A stretch of DNA of 64,000 nucleotides from Peronospora farinosa (lineage: Eukaryota > Oomycota > Peronosporomycetes > Peronosporales > Peronosporaceae): the NCBI GenBank assembly GCA_947646735.1, contig CANTFK010000891.1, positions 1 to 64,000 on the forward strand, in the 5' to 3' direction. How positions within the stretch are numbered: position 1 is the first letter of the stretch; each line of letters starts with the position of its first letter. The translations under genes were made by a program, and so were the position numbers. Below the pieces are notes generated by a model that had not been told where the DNA came from, made no database searches, and was given only the letters and a program-made list of their open reading frames with translations. Of this stretch, positions 20,026-29,953 are shown in pieces.

Positions 20026-21791
20026 CTACTCGGTAGCGACACCGACAGTGATGCCGAGTTTAGTACGGAGGATGGTGAACTGTGGCGCTGCGATTGCCTT
20101 GGTCATGATGTCAGCGAGCATATCTTGCGTTGGACAGTACTGTAGCACGACTTGATTCTTTTCGACCTTTTCTCGCACGAAGTGGTAGCGAATGTCGATG
20201 TGTGCTTAGTGCGTTTGTGGAACTCTGGGTTCTTGGCCAACGCAATAGCACCTTGATTGTCTTCATAGATAGTTAGAGCATCATCACCTGCTTCTTCACC
20301 GAGCTCACGCATGAACGTCTTGAGCCACGTCGCTTCTTGGGTCGCCTCCGACAGTGCCATGTACTCTGCTTCGGTAGACGAGAGCGCCACGCTGCGCTGT
20401 TTCTTGCTACGCCAGCTGATGCAGCCGTTGTTAAGCACAAATACGTAGCCGCTGGTACTTCGTCTAGTATCAGTATCTCCAGCCCAGTCGGCATCGGAAT
20501 AGCCAAGCAACTTGCCATTGCCAGCGCCAATAAAACGAATACCAAGTGTAGGAGTCGATTGCAGGTACCGTAGCACGCGCTTGAGTGCTTGCCAGTGTGT
20601 CGGACACGGGTCAGCAGCAAACTGGCTGAGCACTCCCACTGAAGCTGCGAGGTCTGGACGCGTGCCTACCATGAGGTACATCAAGGCTCCGACGGCACTT
20701 CGGTATGGCACTCCTTGCATGGTGTAGTTGTGCTTGCATCCATCTTTACACATACGCTTAGTCAACTTCAGTCCGGGGTCTTGCGGTGTCTTAACAGGCT
20801 TAGAGTCTTGCATACCGTACTTGGTTAGAATCGATCGCAAGAACTTAGTCTGTTTCATCGATACATCGCCTGACTTGTCATCTCGCTCGACTTCTATTCC
20901 GAGGCAGTACTTAAGCTCACCGAGATCGGACATCTCGAATCGCTCGCTCAATGCACGTTTGGTGGCTGCGAGGATGTCCATGTTGTTGCACGCAAGGATG
21001 AGGTCGTCGACGTATATGACAACAAACATCATGACCTTGTCGTCACGCTTGGCGTAGACACAGTGATCCATCTCGCACTTGGTGAAGCCAATATTGCGCA
21101 TGAACTCATCAATAGTCTGGTTCCACATTCGAGGGGATTGCTTGAGTCCGTACAACGCACGCTTGAGCTTGCACACATGGTGAGGATGATTGGCATCAAC
21201 GAATCCGTCAGGCTGCTTCATGTAGATCTCTTCTTCAAGCATACCGTTGAGAAACGCCGTTTTGACGTCCATCTGGTGAAGTACGAGGTTGTGCTGCGCG
21301 GCGAGGCTCACAATGATCCGGATCGACGCGAACTTGGCCACTGGTGCGAACGTCTCCTCGAAGTCCACACCGTACTTTTGAAAAAATCCTTTTGCCACGA
21401 GGCGCGCTTTGTATCGCTCGATGAGTCCATCAACAGTCTTCTTCACCTTGAACACCCACTTGCTGCTGATCGCCTTGCGATCAATTGGTAACGGCACGAG
21501 TTCCCACGTGTTGTTCTTGCACAATGACTGAAACTCTGATTCGCACGCTTCTCGCCACTGTCTTTCGTCGCTGGATTCCACAGCCGATGAGAATGTCATC
21601 GGCGCTTCTCCCACTGAATCCACGACATTAGCACAGTCTTCTTCATTTTCTTCGTCTTCTTCTTCATCAATAGATGCGAGAAGCGCCGACATGGCTTCGA
21701 GTGGTGACGCAGTACCTTGCACAGACGATGTGTGCACACCACTTGTACTAGCCCCGCGTCCATAGCGTTTTTCCATTGGCGGCTCTGACAA
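20026..21791 (-). pseudogene. Copia reverse transcriptase and RNase H
   Basis: Frame 21791-20103 carries the Copia [52 protein letters not shown] block ([18 protein letters not shown]), catalytic [11 protein letters not shown], then RNase H ([36 protein letters not shown]). A frameshift near 20205 takes the last 60 codons ([25 protein letters not shown]) out of frame; the native stop would be at 20026. An acidic hinge ([10 protein letters not shown]) precedes RT. Confidence 0.9.
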
Positions 21792-21796
21792 ATCTT

Positions 21797-23512
21797 CTAG
21801 TGACTGTGTGCGTACATGTCTTTTCGACCCCGGTAGAAACTCGGCTGTCTGAGGCTGCGGATACTACTTGAACGCTGCATTTGTTGCCATTGTGGCCGCT
21901 CATGGATCGATGCTGATTCGGGCATATGCACATCCATGTCTTCATTGGCAACCCCGTTGTCACGATCGTTGAAGCCTTCATCAGTGTTATGATACTCGAT
22001 AGGGTCGATGCCACTTTGTTGCATGCACTTCCCGCTGTCGAACATGTCTTCCATGAATTGGGCGTCGCGACTCACTAGAATGCGACTGCTTGATATCTCT
22101 TCAAACCGGTACGCCTTTTTGTGGTCTGAGTAGCCCAAGAAGCGACACAACGTCGATCGCGCATCGAGCTTCGACCTCTTCTCTTTCGGCACATGCACAT
22201 ATGCGTGACATCCAAAGACTTTCAGATTTTTCAACAACGGCTTCGTCTTCGTCCATACCTCGTGTGGGGACTTTTCATGGCCAATTGCTTGCGTCGGACT
22301 TCGATTGCGTAGAAGCGCTGCCGTTGACACTGCTTCACCCCAGTAGCGCTTGCTTAGTCCCGCATGCTCAATCATGCATCTAGCTCTCGACTAGAGTCCT
22401 GTTCATTCGCTCCGCCACTCCGTTGAGTTGTGGGGTGTACGGCGGTGTGAATTGCTGTATGATGCCTTTGTTGCGACAGAACGCGGCGAACTTGTTGGAA
22501 ACATATTCTCCACCGTTATCGCTGCGGAGCATATGATGCGACGACCGGTCTGAGTCTCGGCAAACTTGGTGAACTGCATGAATCTTTCTAACACTTCAGA
22601 CTTGCTGTGAATTAGGTACACAGTACAAAACCGCGACTTGTCATCGATGAACGTCACAAAATAGCGCTTGTTGGAAAATGTCGAAGTCTGCATTGGTCCA
22701 CATACATCGGAATGCACGACGTCAAGCAGGTCCTTGGCTGGTTTACGTGTAGTTGACTGAAAACTCACTCGTGTCTGCTTTCCGAGCGCGCATCCGTTGC
22801 AAAGCTCCCACTTGCCCACAGATGTAATGTCGATGCCGACACCGAGGTTCTGCTTCACGATCGCGTCGAGTCCACCATGGCCAATGTGACCAAGACGCAG
22901 ATGCCACAAGTATGACTTGCTCATCTGAGGCTTGTTGTATTCACTTGCGATGCTCGCGCTCTCGACTTGCACAGGTGTCATGCATAGTCTAAAGAGACCT
23001 TTGCCGGCACGCTCGCCGATCTTCCACTTCTGGTTCTTGAAATTTGCATAACAGGTGCTCGTATCAAACGTCACTTCCGCGACATCATTGGTAAATCGGC
23101 CAACTGAGAACAGATTGCGTGAAAGCTTTGGAATGTGCCACACATTCGTAAGCACACCCTTCTTGGCACCACTTGGTGTCTTCATCATCATCACTACGTT
23201 GCCGGTCCCAATCGCCTGCGCGACCCCGTCGTCTGCGAGATGAACGTTAACTGGATCGATGGTCTTGTAGTTTGTCATAAACCGCTTTGAGAATGACATG
23301 TGCTGCGTCGCACCAGAGTCTATGAGCCATGCTGGATTCTTGACGCTGTCGTCGTCGTTGCTCTTCAGTCCAGTTGCAAACAGGAAATCGTCCAATTTTT
23401 CATCTTGGTTGTGCGCCACATTCGCACGCTGCGGACGCTGTCGGTCCGCGCTGTCATGGATCCGTGAGGTACACTCCGCGATCCAATGACCCATCTTACC
23501 GCAGTAGTGCAC
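21797..23512 (-). pseudogene. Copia zinc knuckle, protease and integrase
   Basis: Frame 23512-22403 starts in the CCHC knuckle (YCGKMGHWIAEC), then protease (AWLIDSGATQHMSF), the integrase zinc domain (LWHLRLGHIGHGGLDAI ... LCNGCALGKQ) and the first catalytic Asp (VVHSDVCGPMQ, TFIDDKSRF). Around 22400-22540 frameshifts damage the second and third catalytic residues. The post-core region continues at 22375-21797 (MIEHAGLSKRYWGEAV, VFGCHAYVHVPKEKRSKLD). Confidence 0.88.
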
Positions 23513-24228
23513 GCGCCAGTCTTCTTGAATGGCCTTCCACTACGCTTCTTCTCACCTGTCATGAACGCTTGACCTGCAGCGACCCCGTCACTGCCTTGCT
23601 CCTTGCGCTTCATGGCTTCATGTAGCAGCCTGGATGTCACCAGTTCCCACGACAGCGAGTCGGCCCTTGACTCCAAAGCAGTAATGAGAAATGCAAACGA
23701 CTTACTTAAGCTTCCAAGAAGCGTGATCACCAGGTCGTCTTCGCTGACCGGAGCACCCACCGCGTCGAGTTGTTCCGCCAGTGTCTTTATCTTGTTGATG
23801 TGCGAAAGCACATCATCGCCTTCCTTCATCTTGGCCGTGAAGAAACGGCGACGAAGAAAGAGTTTGTTGGCTAATCTCTTCTTCTCAAAGTGGCCTTCCA
23901 GCCGCTACCATGCATCGTACGCTCCACTTGCCGACCGGACCAGGGGCAGCTGCGAGTCCTCCATCGCAAGACAGATTATCGCGAGCGCCTTCCTTGACTT
24001 GCGCTTGAACGTTGACTGATCCAGCGTAGTGGCAAGGTGTTCCAGCTTGATCTCCCCGCTTGTCACTTCCCAAAGGTCCCGCTCCTCCAGCACCATCTGC
24101 ATTTTGAACTTCCAAGTGTGGAAGTTCGAACCATAAAACTTGTTGATGCGAGCGTTGGTGGCGGTGGCAGCGTCCATGTTGAAGGCGAAGTCGGCGTCGG
24201 GGGCAGAGTCAGCAGAGCTTGGGCTCAT
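23365..24228 (-). pseudogene. Copia gag
   Basis: Starts ATG at 24228 (MSPSSADSAPDADF), only four bases after the 5' LTR and inside the primer-binding site. The first 107 codons hold the Copia gag N-terminal block (NFHTWKFKMQMVLEERDLWE). A frame change near 23905 leads to 23829-23365 (LAEQLDAVGAPVSEDDLV, LLGSLSKSFAFLITALE), ending near the zinc knuckle where it shifts again. Confidence 0.82.
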
Positions 24229-24232
24229 AACC
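24217..24232 (-). other. Primer-binding site of Copia (half-tRNA type)
   Basis: Directly inside the 5' LTR the minus strand reads GGTTATGAGCCCAAGC. This resembles the complement of the anticodon stem-loop of initiator tRNA-Met, the half-tRNA primer known from Drosophila copia and relatives, rather than a 3'-end tRNA complement (which would start TGG). Confidence 0.6.
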
Positions 24233-24542
24233 TGTTGTTAAAGCACTTGAGTTGTAGAAAACAAAATGCAAAGTGAATATATTTAGGTCCTTAGTTCACA
24301 AACTCTGTTGCTACTCTAAGCCTACTAGATTCTTCGACTACACGTTTCTAATCGCTATATCGCGCATTCCTCATGGAATAGCCGCACATGAGTAATCTAC
24401 TCTACACACATGACTCATTAGATAGTCACTCATGAGTAATCCACGCTAGTGGTATTACTCATGGGATAGGCGCACACCTAACTAATCAGACCGTACATTC
24501 TTGTGGTTGCCGTTTGCATGCCGAGTCGCTTCTTTTACAACA
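24233..24542 (-). repeat. 5' LTR of Copia (310 bp)
   Basis: Same ends and length as 19708-20017, with a few substitutions (for example GCATTCCTCATGGAATAG versus GCATTACTCATGGGATAG). Followed by the TSD GTTTG at 24543-24547. Confidence 0.93.
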
Positions 24543-26013
24543 GTTTGCACCTCCCTTCGGGTTGGGAGACCATTGCTGGCTGCTTTAGCGCCAGCAGCTA
24601 CTTTGGCATAGCAGCGAGCCATCATATGGCCTCGCTTGCCGCACTTGTAGCAGATCACATCTGCATTGCCTAACTCCATAGGACTTCTCGGTCGACGGCC
24701 TGTAATAGGCTGTCGCCGAGGCGCTCTTGTTGGATTGCTCCTCAACTAAGGCAATGTCAATTGCCACTTCCATCGTCGCTCGCACCTTTCTAAAAAGGGC
24801 CTGACGCGATGGGCCGTGCCGTATTCCGTTCATGAACGTGGCCACCTTGATACTTTCCAGTATCGTTCCACATTAGTGGACGCCGACAGCGAACGCATCT
24901 CCTGCACAAATTCTTGCAGAGAGCGTTTCGCCTGTCGTAATCCAAAGAAGCGTACACTTCGTTGTTAGGCGGCTGATACATGGCGCGAATCTTTGTTTTA
25001 AAGATCGCCCATGATGGAAATGAATCAGCATTTGCCATCAGCACAGATTATGCCCACTCTGACGCTTTGCCACGCAAGTTGGACATGGCATAGGCCTCGC
25101 TTGCCGCACTTGTAGCAGATCACATCTTCATTGCCTAACTCCATAGGACTTCTCGGCCGACGGCCTGTAATAGGCTGTCGCCGAGACGCTGTTATAGGAT
25201 TTTTCCTCAACTAAGGCAATGTCAATTGCCTCTTCCATCGTCGATCGCACCTTTCTAAAAAGGGCCTGACGCGATAGGCCGTGCCGTAGTCCGTTTATGA
25301 ACGTGGCCACCTTGATACGTTCCAGTATCGTTCCACATTAATGGACGCCAACAGCGAACGCATCTCCTGCAAAAATTCTTGCAGAGAGCGTTTCGCCTGT
25401 CGTGCTCCAAAGAAGCGCGTCATAAGCAACACTTCGTTGTTAGGCGGCTGATACATGGCACGAATCTTTGTTTTAAAGATCGCCCATGATGAAAATGAAT
25501 CAGCATTTGCCATCAGCGCAGAGTATGCCCACTCTGACGCTTTGCCACGCAAGTTGGACATACCATTCTGGTGTCGTCTTCGATGATCTGCGCCACTCCA
25601 CATTGCTCAACTGCTAATAGCCAGTGAACAATCGTGTGAGGGCTAGTTCCATCGAACTTCGGAGGGTCCATCCGAATGGGCCTCGGTTGAGCAGGTCGGG
25701 CAGAGAGCGTCTCAACAGTTCTGTTGAGCGCCTCATTCCATGCCTACTCAAGCCTAAGCTCATCCTGAGTCTTATTGATGGACTCAACCGTAGCTTGGCT
25801 GTTTACCTCGGACGCGTTTCTACTCTGTCCGAGCACAAACGCCTCAAATTGCTCCAACTGAGCAACATGTTGCTCAGGAGGACAATGCAAGAGGTTGGCC
25901 AGGGCTTGTTCACCAAGTCCCTGCGCCATATGCTCTGCCAACTCCCTATGATGTTGGAAGAAGTGAGAGAATTCACTTAAGTCCATATTAAGGACCATCT
26001 TAACCGCACGCAC
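24543..26013 (-). pseudogene. Gypsy-A gag (duplicated and frameshifted)
   Basis: Minus strand. 26013-25744 gives a helical N-terminal part (HHRELAEHMAQGLGEQALAN). 25603-25295 carries the retrotransposon gag core (LRGKASEWAYSALMANADSF, QPPNNEVLLMTRFFGARQ). Then come frames with ATFINGLRHGLSRQALFRKV and the CCHC zinc knuckle CYKCGKRGHMMARC (about 24610-24660). A 465-bp piece of gag, including the knuckle and core, is present twice. Stops and frameshifts throughout. The 3' end is cut by the Copia insertion. Confidence 0.82.
24628..25560 (-). repeat. 465-bp tandem duplication in Gypsy-A gag
   Basis: The sequence beginning GGCCTCGCTTGCCGCACTTG at 24628 recurs at 25093. The two units differ by scattered substitutions and small indels (visibly more than the 1.46-kb array units), so this duplication is older than the array. 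Confidence 0.88.
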
Positions 26014-26043
26014 GCTCAGAGAGACGGGTCGTGGAAAGGACTA

Positions 26044-26057
26044 CTAGTGCTACCAAG
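26044..26057 (-). other. Primer-binding site of Gypsy-A
   Basis: Inside the 5' LTR end the minus strand reads CTTGGTAGCACTAG; TGGTAGCACTAG starts two bases after the LTR and would pair with a tRNA 3' end of the form CTAGTGCTACCA. The tRNA identity was not determined. Confidence 0.6.
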
Positions 26058-26656
26058 TGTAGACGGGCACTTCTACGAAGTTGCCTCGTGCTACTAGCAC
26101 ACACCTTCAGCACAAGCGAGAAGCGGTTAGACCGTCTTCTCTTCGCGTGTGAGGGTGATTATGCGGTTAGTCGACTGCTTAAGCAGTCGTATCATCAGTT
26201 GCCTCTCGCTTAATGCGAGAGTGCAACGAGCTTCTAAGACAAGAAGTCACCGACGTCACGCAGAAGCTTTATCAGCTTCTCGTGCGTGGTGCTTCGGTGT
26301 TTAGCAGATTCAAGACTGAGCTATATTTAATGAATTATGATTAAATATAAACTTAACTACTGATTTGCTATATATATATAGATCGGATACGCGACTCTTT
26401 AAAAGCGTATCCTGACGCATGAACTTAAATCTAGATTTAAGATCGCAACTGACGTCTTTCTGAGACGTCGCGATGCCTAGCTTCAACTAGCGTCATCCCT
26501 TCCCATGTGAATCCATAAATGGATATCACATTCAAGAGAAGGGATCGCGTTTGTGTAGTGCACCCAAGTGACAGGTCAAAAGTAATCATGGATACTTTTA
26601 GACCAAACATTAAGTATATTACTTAATGTTTACGTGTAACTAGATGCCCCGTTACA
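26058..26656 (-). repeat. 5' LTR of Gypsy-A (599 bp)
   Basis: Near-identical to 5941-6541; differs by a few substitutions and small indels, consistent with moderate age. Followed by TSD GTAAT at 26657-26661. Confidence 0.92.
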
Positions 26657-26661
26657 GTAAT

Positions 26662-27268
26662 CATAACGCATTTTACGTTCGAGACGAACATCTGTCACGT
26701 CGACACTTGCCCGTAGGGCCCACATGCTGCTTAAACGTCGCGCATAATGCGCCCAGCGGTTAAATGCCGTGTCTTCTTCCTTCTCGATTTCCCCCACGAA
26801 CAGAAAGATAGGGACACCCTTTAGAGGAGGGACTGATGCATCGCGCACTTGCCTGTTGAGGCGCGCCAAGTATTGGCTTTGCGTGGTGGTGTGGGGTTCC
26901 AGGTGCCGTTGTTGGAGGGCCGTTCGCTTAGAAACATCCGCGGGTGAAATGGCCTTAGGCCTAATGGAACAGCCTGAGAGGGAATGCCCAGAAGCCTCCT
27001 TTAGGTGTTCTTCCACTGTAGGTGGTTTGAATCTATACTGTCGGTGGTCCTGAAGCCTTGCCATATTCTTCGTCCGGCGCTTGGCGCCTTCCTCTTGATC
27101 GATGGTCTGCTGCTGCTGCTCGTCGAGTGGGTTAGTAACCATCGCTGTTGACGATACGTCAGGCGGGTCACGTAACGCTGCTACCGCATCTATAGCACCA
27201 CGTTCAGGGAACGGATTCGTTGCATAATTACTGTCATCTTCACCCGTAATGGTGGTTAAGGGGGCCAA
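26662..27268 (-). pseudogene. Gypsy-C antisense ORF, 5' part
   Basis: Minus-strand frame of about 200 codons that starts beside the Gypsy-C polypurine tract. There is no ATG at its extreme start; the first in-frame ATG gives MVTNPLDEQQQQTIDQEEG. It is polar, with basic segments (KRRTKNMARLQ) and a hydrophobic patch (GVPIFLFVGEIE). It continues into 5940-5711 once Gypsy-A is removed. Unknown function; shares the position but no evident sequence with the antisense ORFs of the other families. Confidence 0.6.
27253..27268 (+). other. Polypurine tract region of Gypsy-C
   Basis: GGTTAAGGGGGCCAA precedes the probable LTR start. The position mirrors the tracts of Gypsy-A and Gypsy-B'. It is less pure than theirs, in keeping with an old copy. 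Confidence 0.5.
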
Positions 27269-27717
27269 TTCAACGAAGATGACGCCAGCTGGAACTGGGC
27301 GTCATGGTGACGCTTCGGAAAGACGTCATCAGCGAGCTCAAATATATTCAAGCTCGCACATAAGAAGACGCTTTTAGGGAGACGCGTATCCTATCTTTCA
27401 TATTTGACCATTCAGTAGTTATATATATATAGTTAATATCTATCTAAATAAGTCAGTCTTGAATTAACTACATCATACTCACCGCGAGCAGGAAGACTGG
27501 AAACAGGTTCCTCGAAGCAGTTAGGTGCTTGTTTATAAGTTCGTTGCGCGGTTAGCTCCAAAGCGACCGGAAACGTTTGGTACTGCGCTTTAAGCGCCGA
27601 CCAACACCACCATCACCGCACGCGGAGGTACATTAAGACGGTAAAACGGCTTCCTCACGCTGCTCGAAGGTGTGTGCTTGCGTAGTACGTGGCAGCGTTC
27701 CGAAGTGCCCGTCTACA
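27269..27717 (+). repeat. 3' LTR of Gypsy-C (about 449 bp)
   Basis: Ends GAAGTGCCCGTCTACA, the same end as the Gypsy-A LTR in its own orientation. The start is inferred from alignment of TTCAACGAAG with TGTAACGGGG of Gypsy-A, so the canonical TG would be mutated. Contains a short (TA)n tract near 27420. Confidence 0.65.
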
Positions 27718-29953
27718 AGTGGACTTAGTAACGCCATCTCAGCCATGCTTTGCCTGTAGTAGCCAAAGTTTGCAATACCTTCAGTAAAAAGTGGCCGTGT
27801 CACCAGCTACGCGGCTCTCATCGACATTTTCGCTGGACCGTGATATATTGACGAATTTACGACAACACATAAGCTTTCACATGACCAATGCGACGGACTG
27901 AAGTAGGAAGGAAGTCTGTATGAACTCTTGATGGCGGATTTGATGCCAATCCAATCGGTGTAAAATTTGTGCAATGGGATATCAAATCCTACAATTTTCC
28001 AAGCCATGCTTTCTTCTTGGCCAGGGACTCGCGCACAGCTTACTCCTGCATAGCACTAACTCCGCGCTCTTGAACTGCTTTAAAGTAGGGAAAATTCGTT
28101 CACGAAAGTTATCAGATAACAGATCATGGAATATTATCTGTCATAGTATGGGGACGAACTCGGGACTGAAGATTTTTAGCAGTCCAAACAAATTATCAGT
28201 AAGGTAGTATCATTTTGGACAGTTTTTACTGTAGTGCATCGAAGCGACCTAGCTGACATTAATTCACTTTTCACAATTCCTTCTTCTAGCCACTACAGCT
28301 CACAACAACCTTGGTCATCCACCTATCCGATCAGTTGTGGCTTTGTCTATCTTGTCATTTAGCGGACCTTTTCCATGTACAATAGATGAAATTGTGCCGA
28401 CCTATGGTGATATTTGATATGGATACAGTTATCGCATTTGGTAGGGTCCATCTTATATGTATGTACCAAACACAGTTTTATACTAATGGCGGCTGATGAT
28501 GGAGACTAAACTGCGAGCGACAGCGTGCGTGTAAGACTTAGATAGCTCATGGACAGACTTTAATGATGTCACAGTAGTGTAATGCGCCGGCAAGGACTTA
28601 AGTATTCTAGTGCAGAGGGGACGGCGAGAAGGGACTTGGCCTTTCTATCACAAGCGACGGGTGGAGACGCATTTAGGGAAAAGTGACTGAATTGTTTACA
28701 TTGTGTACGTATGGGGCGGAGCTACATCTTTTACATATGTTGAGTTTTGTATGCATTGCGTCCAACTTGAGGTGGTCTGATGGGCTGCCTGTAACCCTAA
28801 ACAAAAGAGAAGAGGGGTCTATTTTAGGCTTCTCTTCAATTGGGGAGTTTTTTGTGCTTTAATTATGGGGTTGACCTCGTTCGGGTGTGTTGCATGTTGT
28901 TTATTGACCTCTTTCTTCTCCTCACTCTCGGTTAATAACGAGGAATTGAAGCAAAAAAGGAGAAAGAAATGATGGGGTTTTAGTGATGCATGTGAAACTT
29001 TGATGTTTGTATTGATAGTGTGCTCCGCTCCATTGAATGCTTTGTTTTCATTCTAATCTATTGCACCGGTGCCTCTTGTTACCTCGTTTTGTTGCTTAGA
29101 GTGTATCAGTATCGATGCATTGCGTTCCGGTCCCATTCTTTGCTTATCTTCGCGCTAGTTGTCCGTGGTTCATGCACGTGGCGTTACTTGATGTCAGTTT
29201 GTTGAGTCTTTCTTAGGTTTTGCTAAGCACTTGTCAAGCATCGGGGAGCACAAAGGAAGAATCGGGTATATCAAGTTTAGTGCAAGGTGTGCTGGAGGAG
29301 CAGAGAAGCTGCTGCGAGCAAGTCCACGTGGTGACGGTGTGCGTTCTTTCCAAGGGTTGCCATTCGACTGTGTCTGAGCTTCAATTACCGGATGCAGTCA
29401 CGATGCTTGCAACAAAGGTTCGCCCTTGTCCATTGGGAGACGTAAGCGCTGTCATCATACGGCTTTGCTGCGACTTTTTCTCAGATCGTGCTACTTGGTT
29501 GCCCCGTGGTTTCACAGAGTGTCCGGTGTTTGGTTTATCCTCGTGAAAACCCCAATGTTTGTCTGACTGGCCGCCACATTCTAGATTGAGTGCATGTGTT
29601 ACGGTTAGTGCAAGTCTTCACTAGCATTTTTTGCGAGGAAAAAGGGTCATAATACAATGACAACAATGTAGTAAAATCATCGACTTACAGTATCACCATA
29701 TTTTGCGTGGCGGGCGATTCGGGAAAAGTAGCAGGTCTAGCTCCTGTCGAAAATAGGTCTTTACAGCTATTCACACGTTGTCGTTATTCTCGAAAATCGA
29801 TTGAGCGTTTAAACCACTTTATCAATATGAGTAATTTAAAGACGGACGTAAAGTTATAGAGTGCATTAATTAAATAAAAGTAAAAACATTTTGTCAATTC
29901 CAATGCGCAAACAATTTTGACCAAGCGTCCGTATTGTGTCATTTCCGCGTCTG
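27718..29953. other. Intergenic region, no gene assigned
   Basis: 2.2 kb between the Gypsy-C LTR and the threonine dehydratase gene. Open frames are short and I recognise no domain. A minus-strand stretch at about 27810-28210 gives protein-like pieces in two frames (for example MAWKIVGFDIPLHKFYTDW), possibly an old pseudogene. The last 100 bp before the ATG are A+T-rich, as usual for promoters here. Confidence 0.5.

Larger units (their letters stand above)
19708..24542 (-). mobile_element. Copia (Ty1) LTR retrotransposon, complete ends
   Basis: 4835 bp, minus strand, with two 310-bp LTRs differing at about half a dozen positions, perfect TGTTG...CAACA ends and a 5-bp TSD. Domain order on the minus strand is gag, zinc knuckle, protease, integrase, RT, RNase H, i.e. 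integrase before RT, which defines Copia. Several frameshifts (gag, integrase core, integrase/RT junction, RNase H end) show this copy is inactive. Inserted in Gypsy-A between gag and protease. Confidence 0.95.
5941..26656 (-). mobile_element. Gypsy-A LTR retrotransposon (complete ends, nested)
   Basis: A 20.7-kb block bounded by near-identical LTRs and a perfect 5-bp TSD. On the minus strand the order is 5' LTR, primer-binding site, gag (with zinc knuckle), protease, RT, RNase H, integrase, chromodomain, 3' LTR; an additional plus-strand ORF starts beside the 3' LTR. Removing the nested Copia (4.84 kb with one TSD), five extra 1.46-kb array units and a 465-bp gag duplication leaves roughly 8 kb. 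Coding regions carry frameshifts, so this copy is not autonomous. Confidence 0.93.

Noticed and set aside
28787..28797. CCCTAAA-like telomere motif
   Set aside because: Occurs once only; no tandem run.
29936..29953. Six-codon N-terminal extension of threonine dehydratase
   Set aside because: Begins at GTG; the ATG at 29954 starts a clear mitochondrial presequence.
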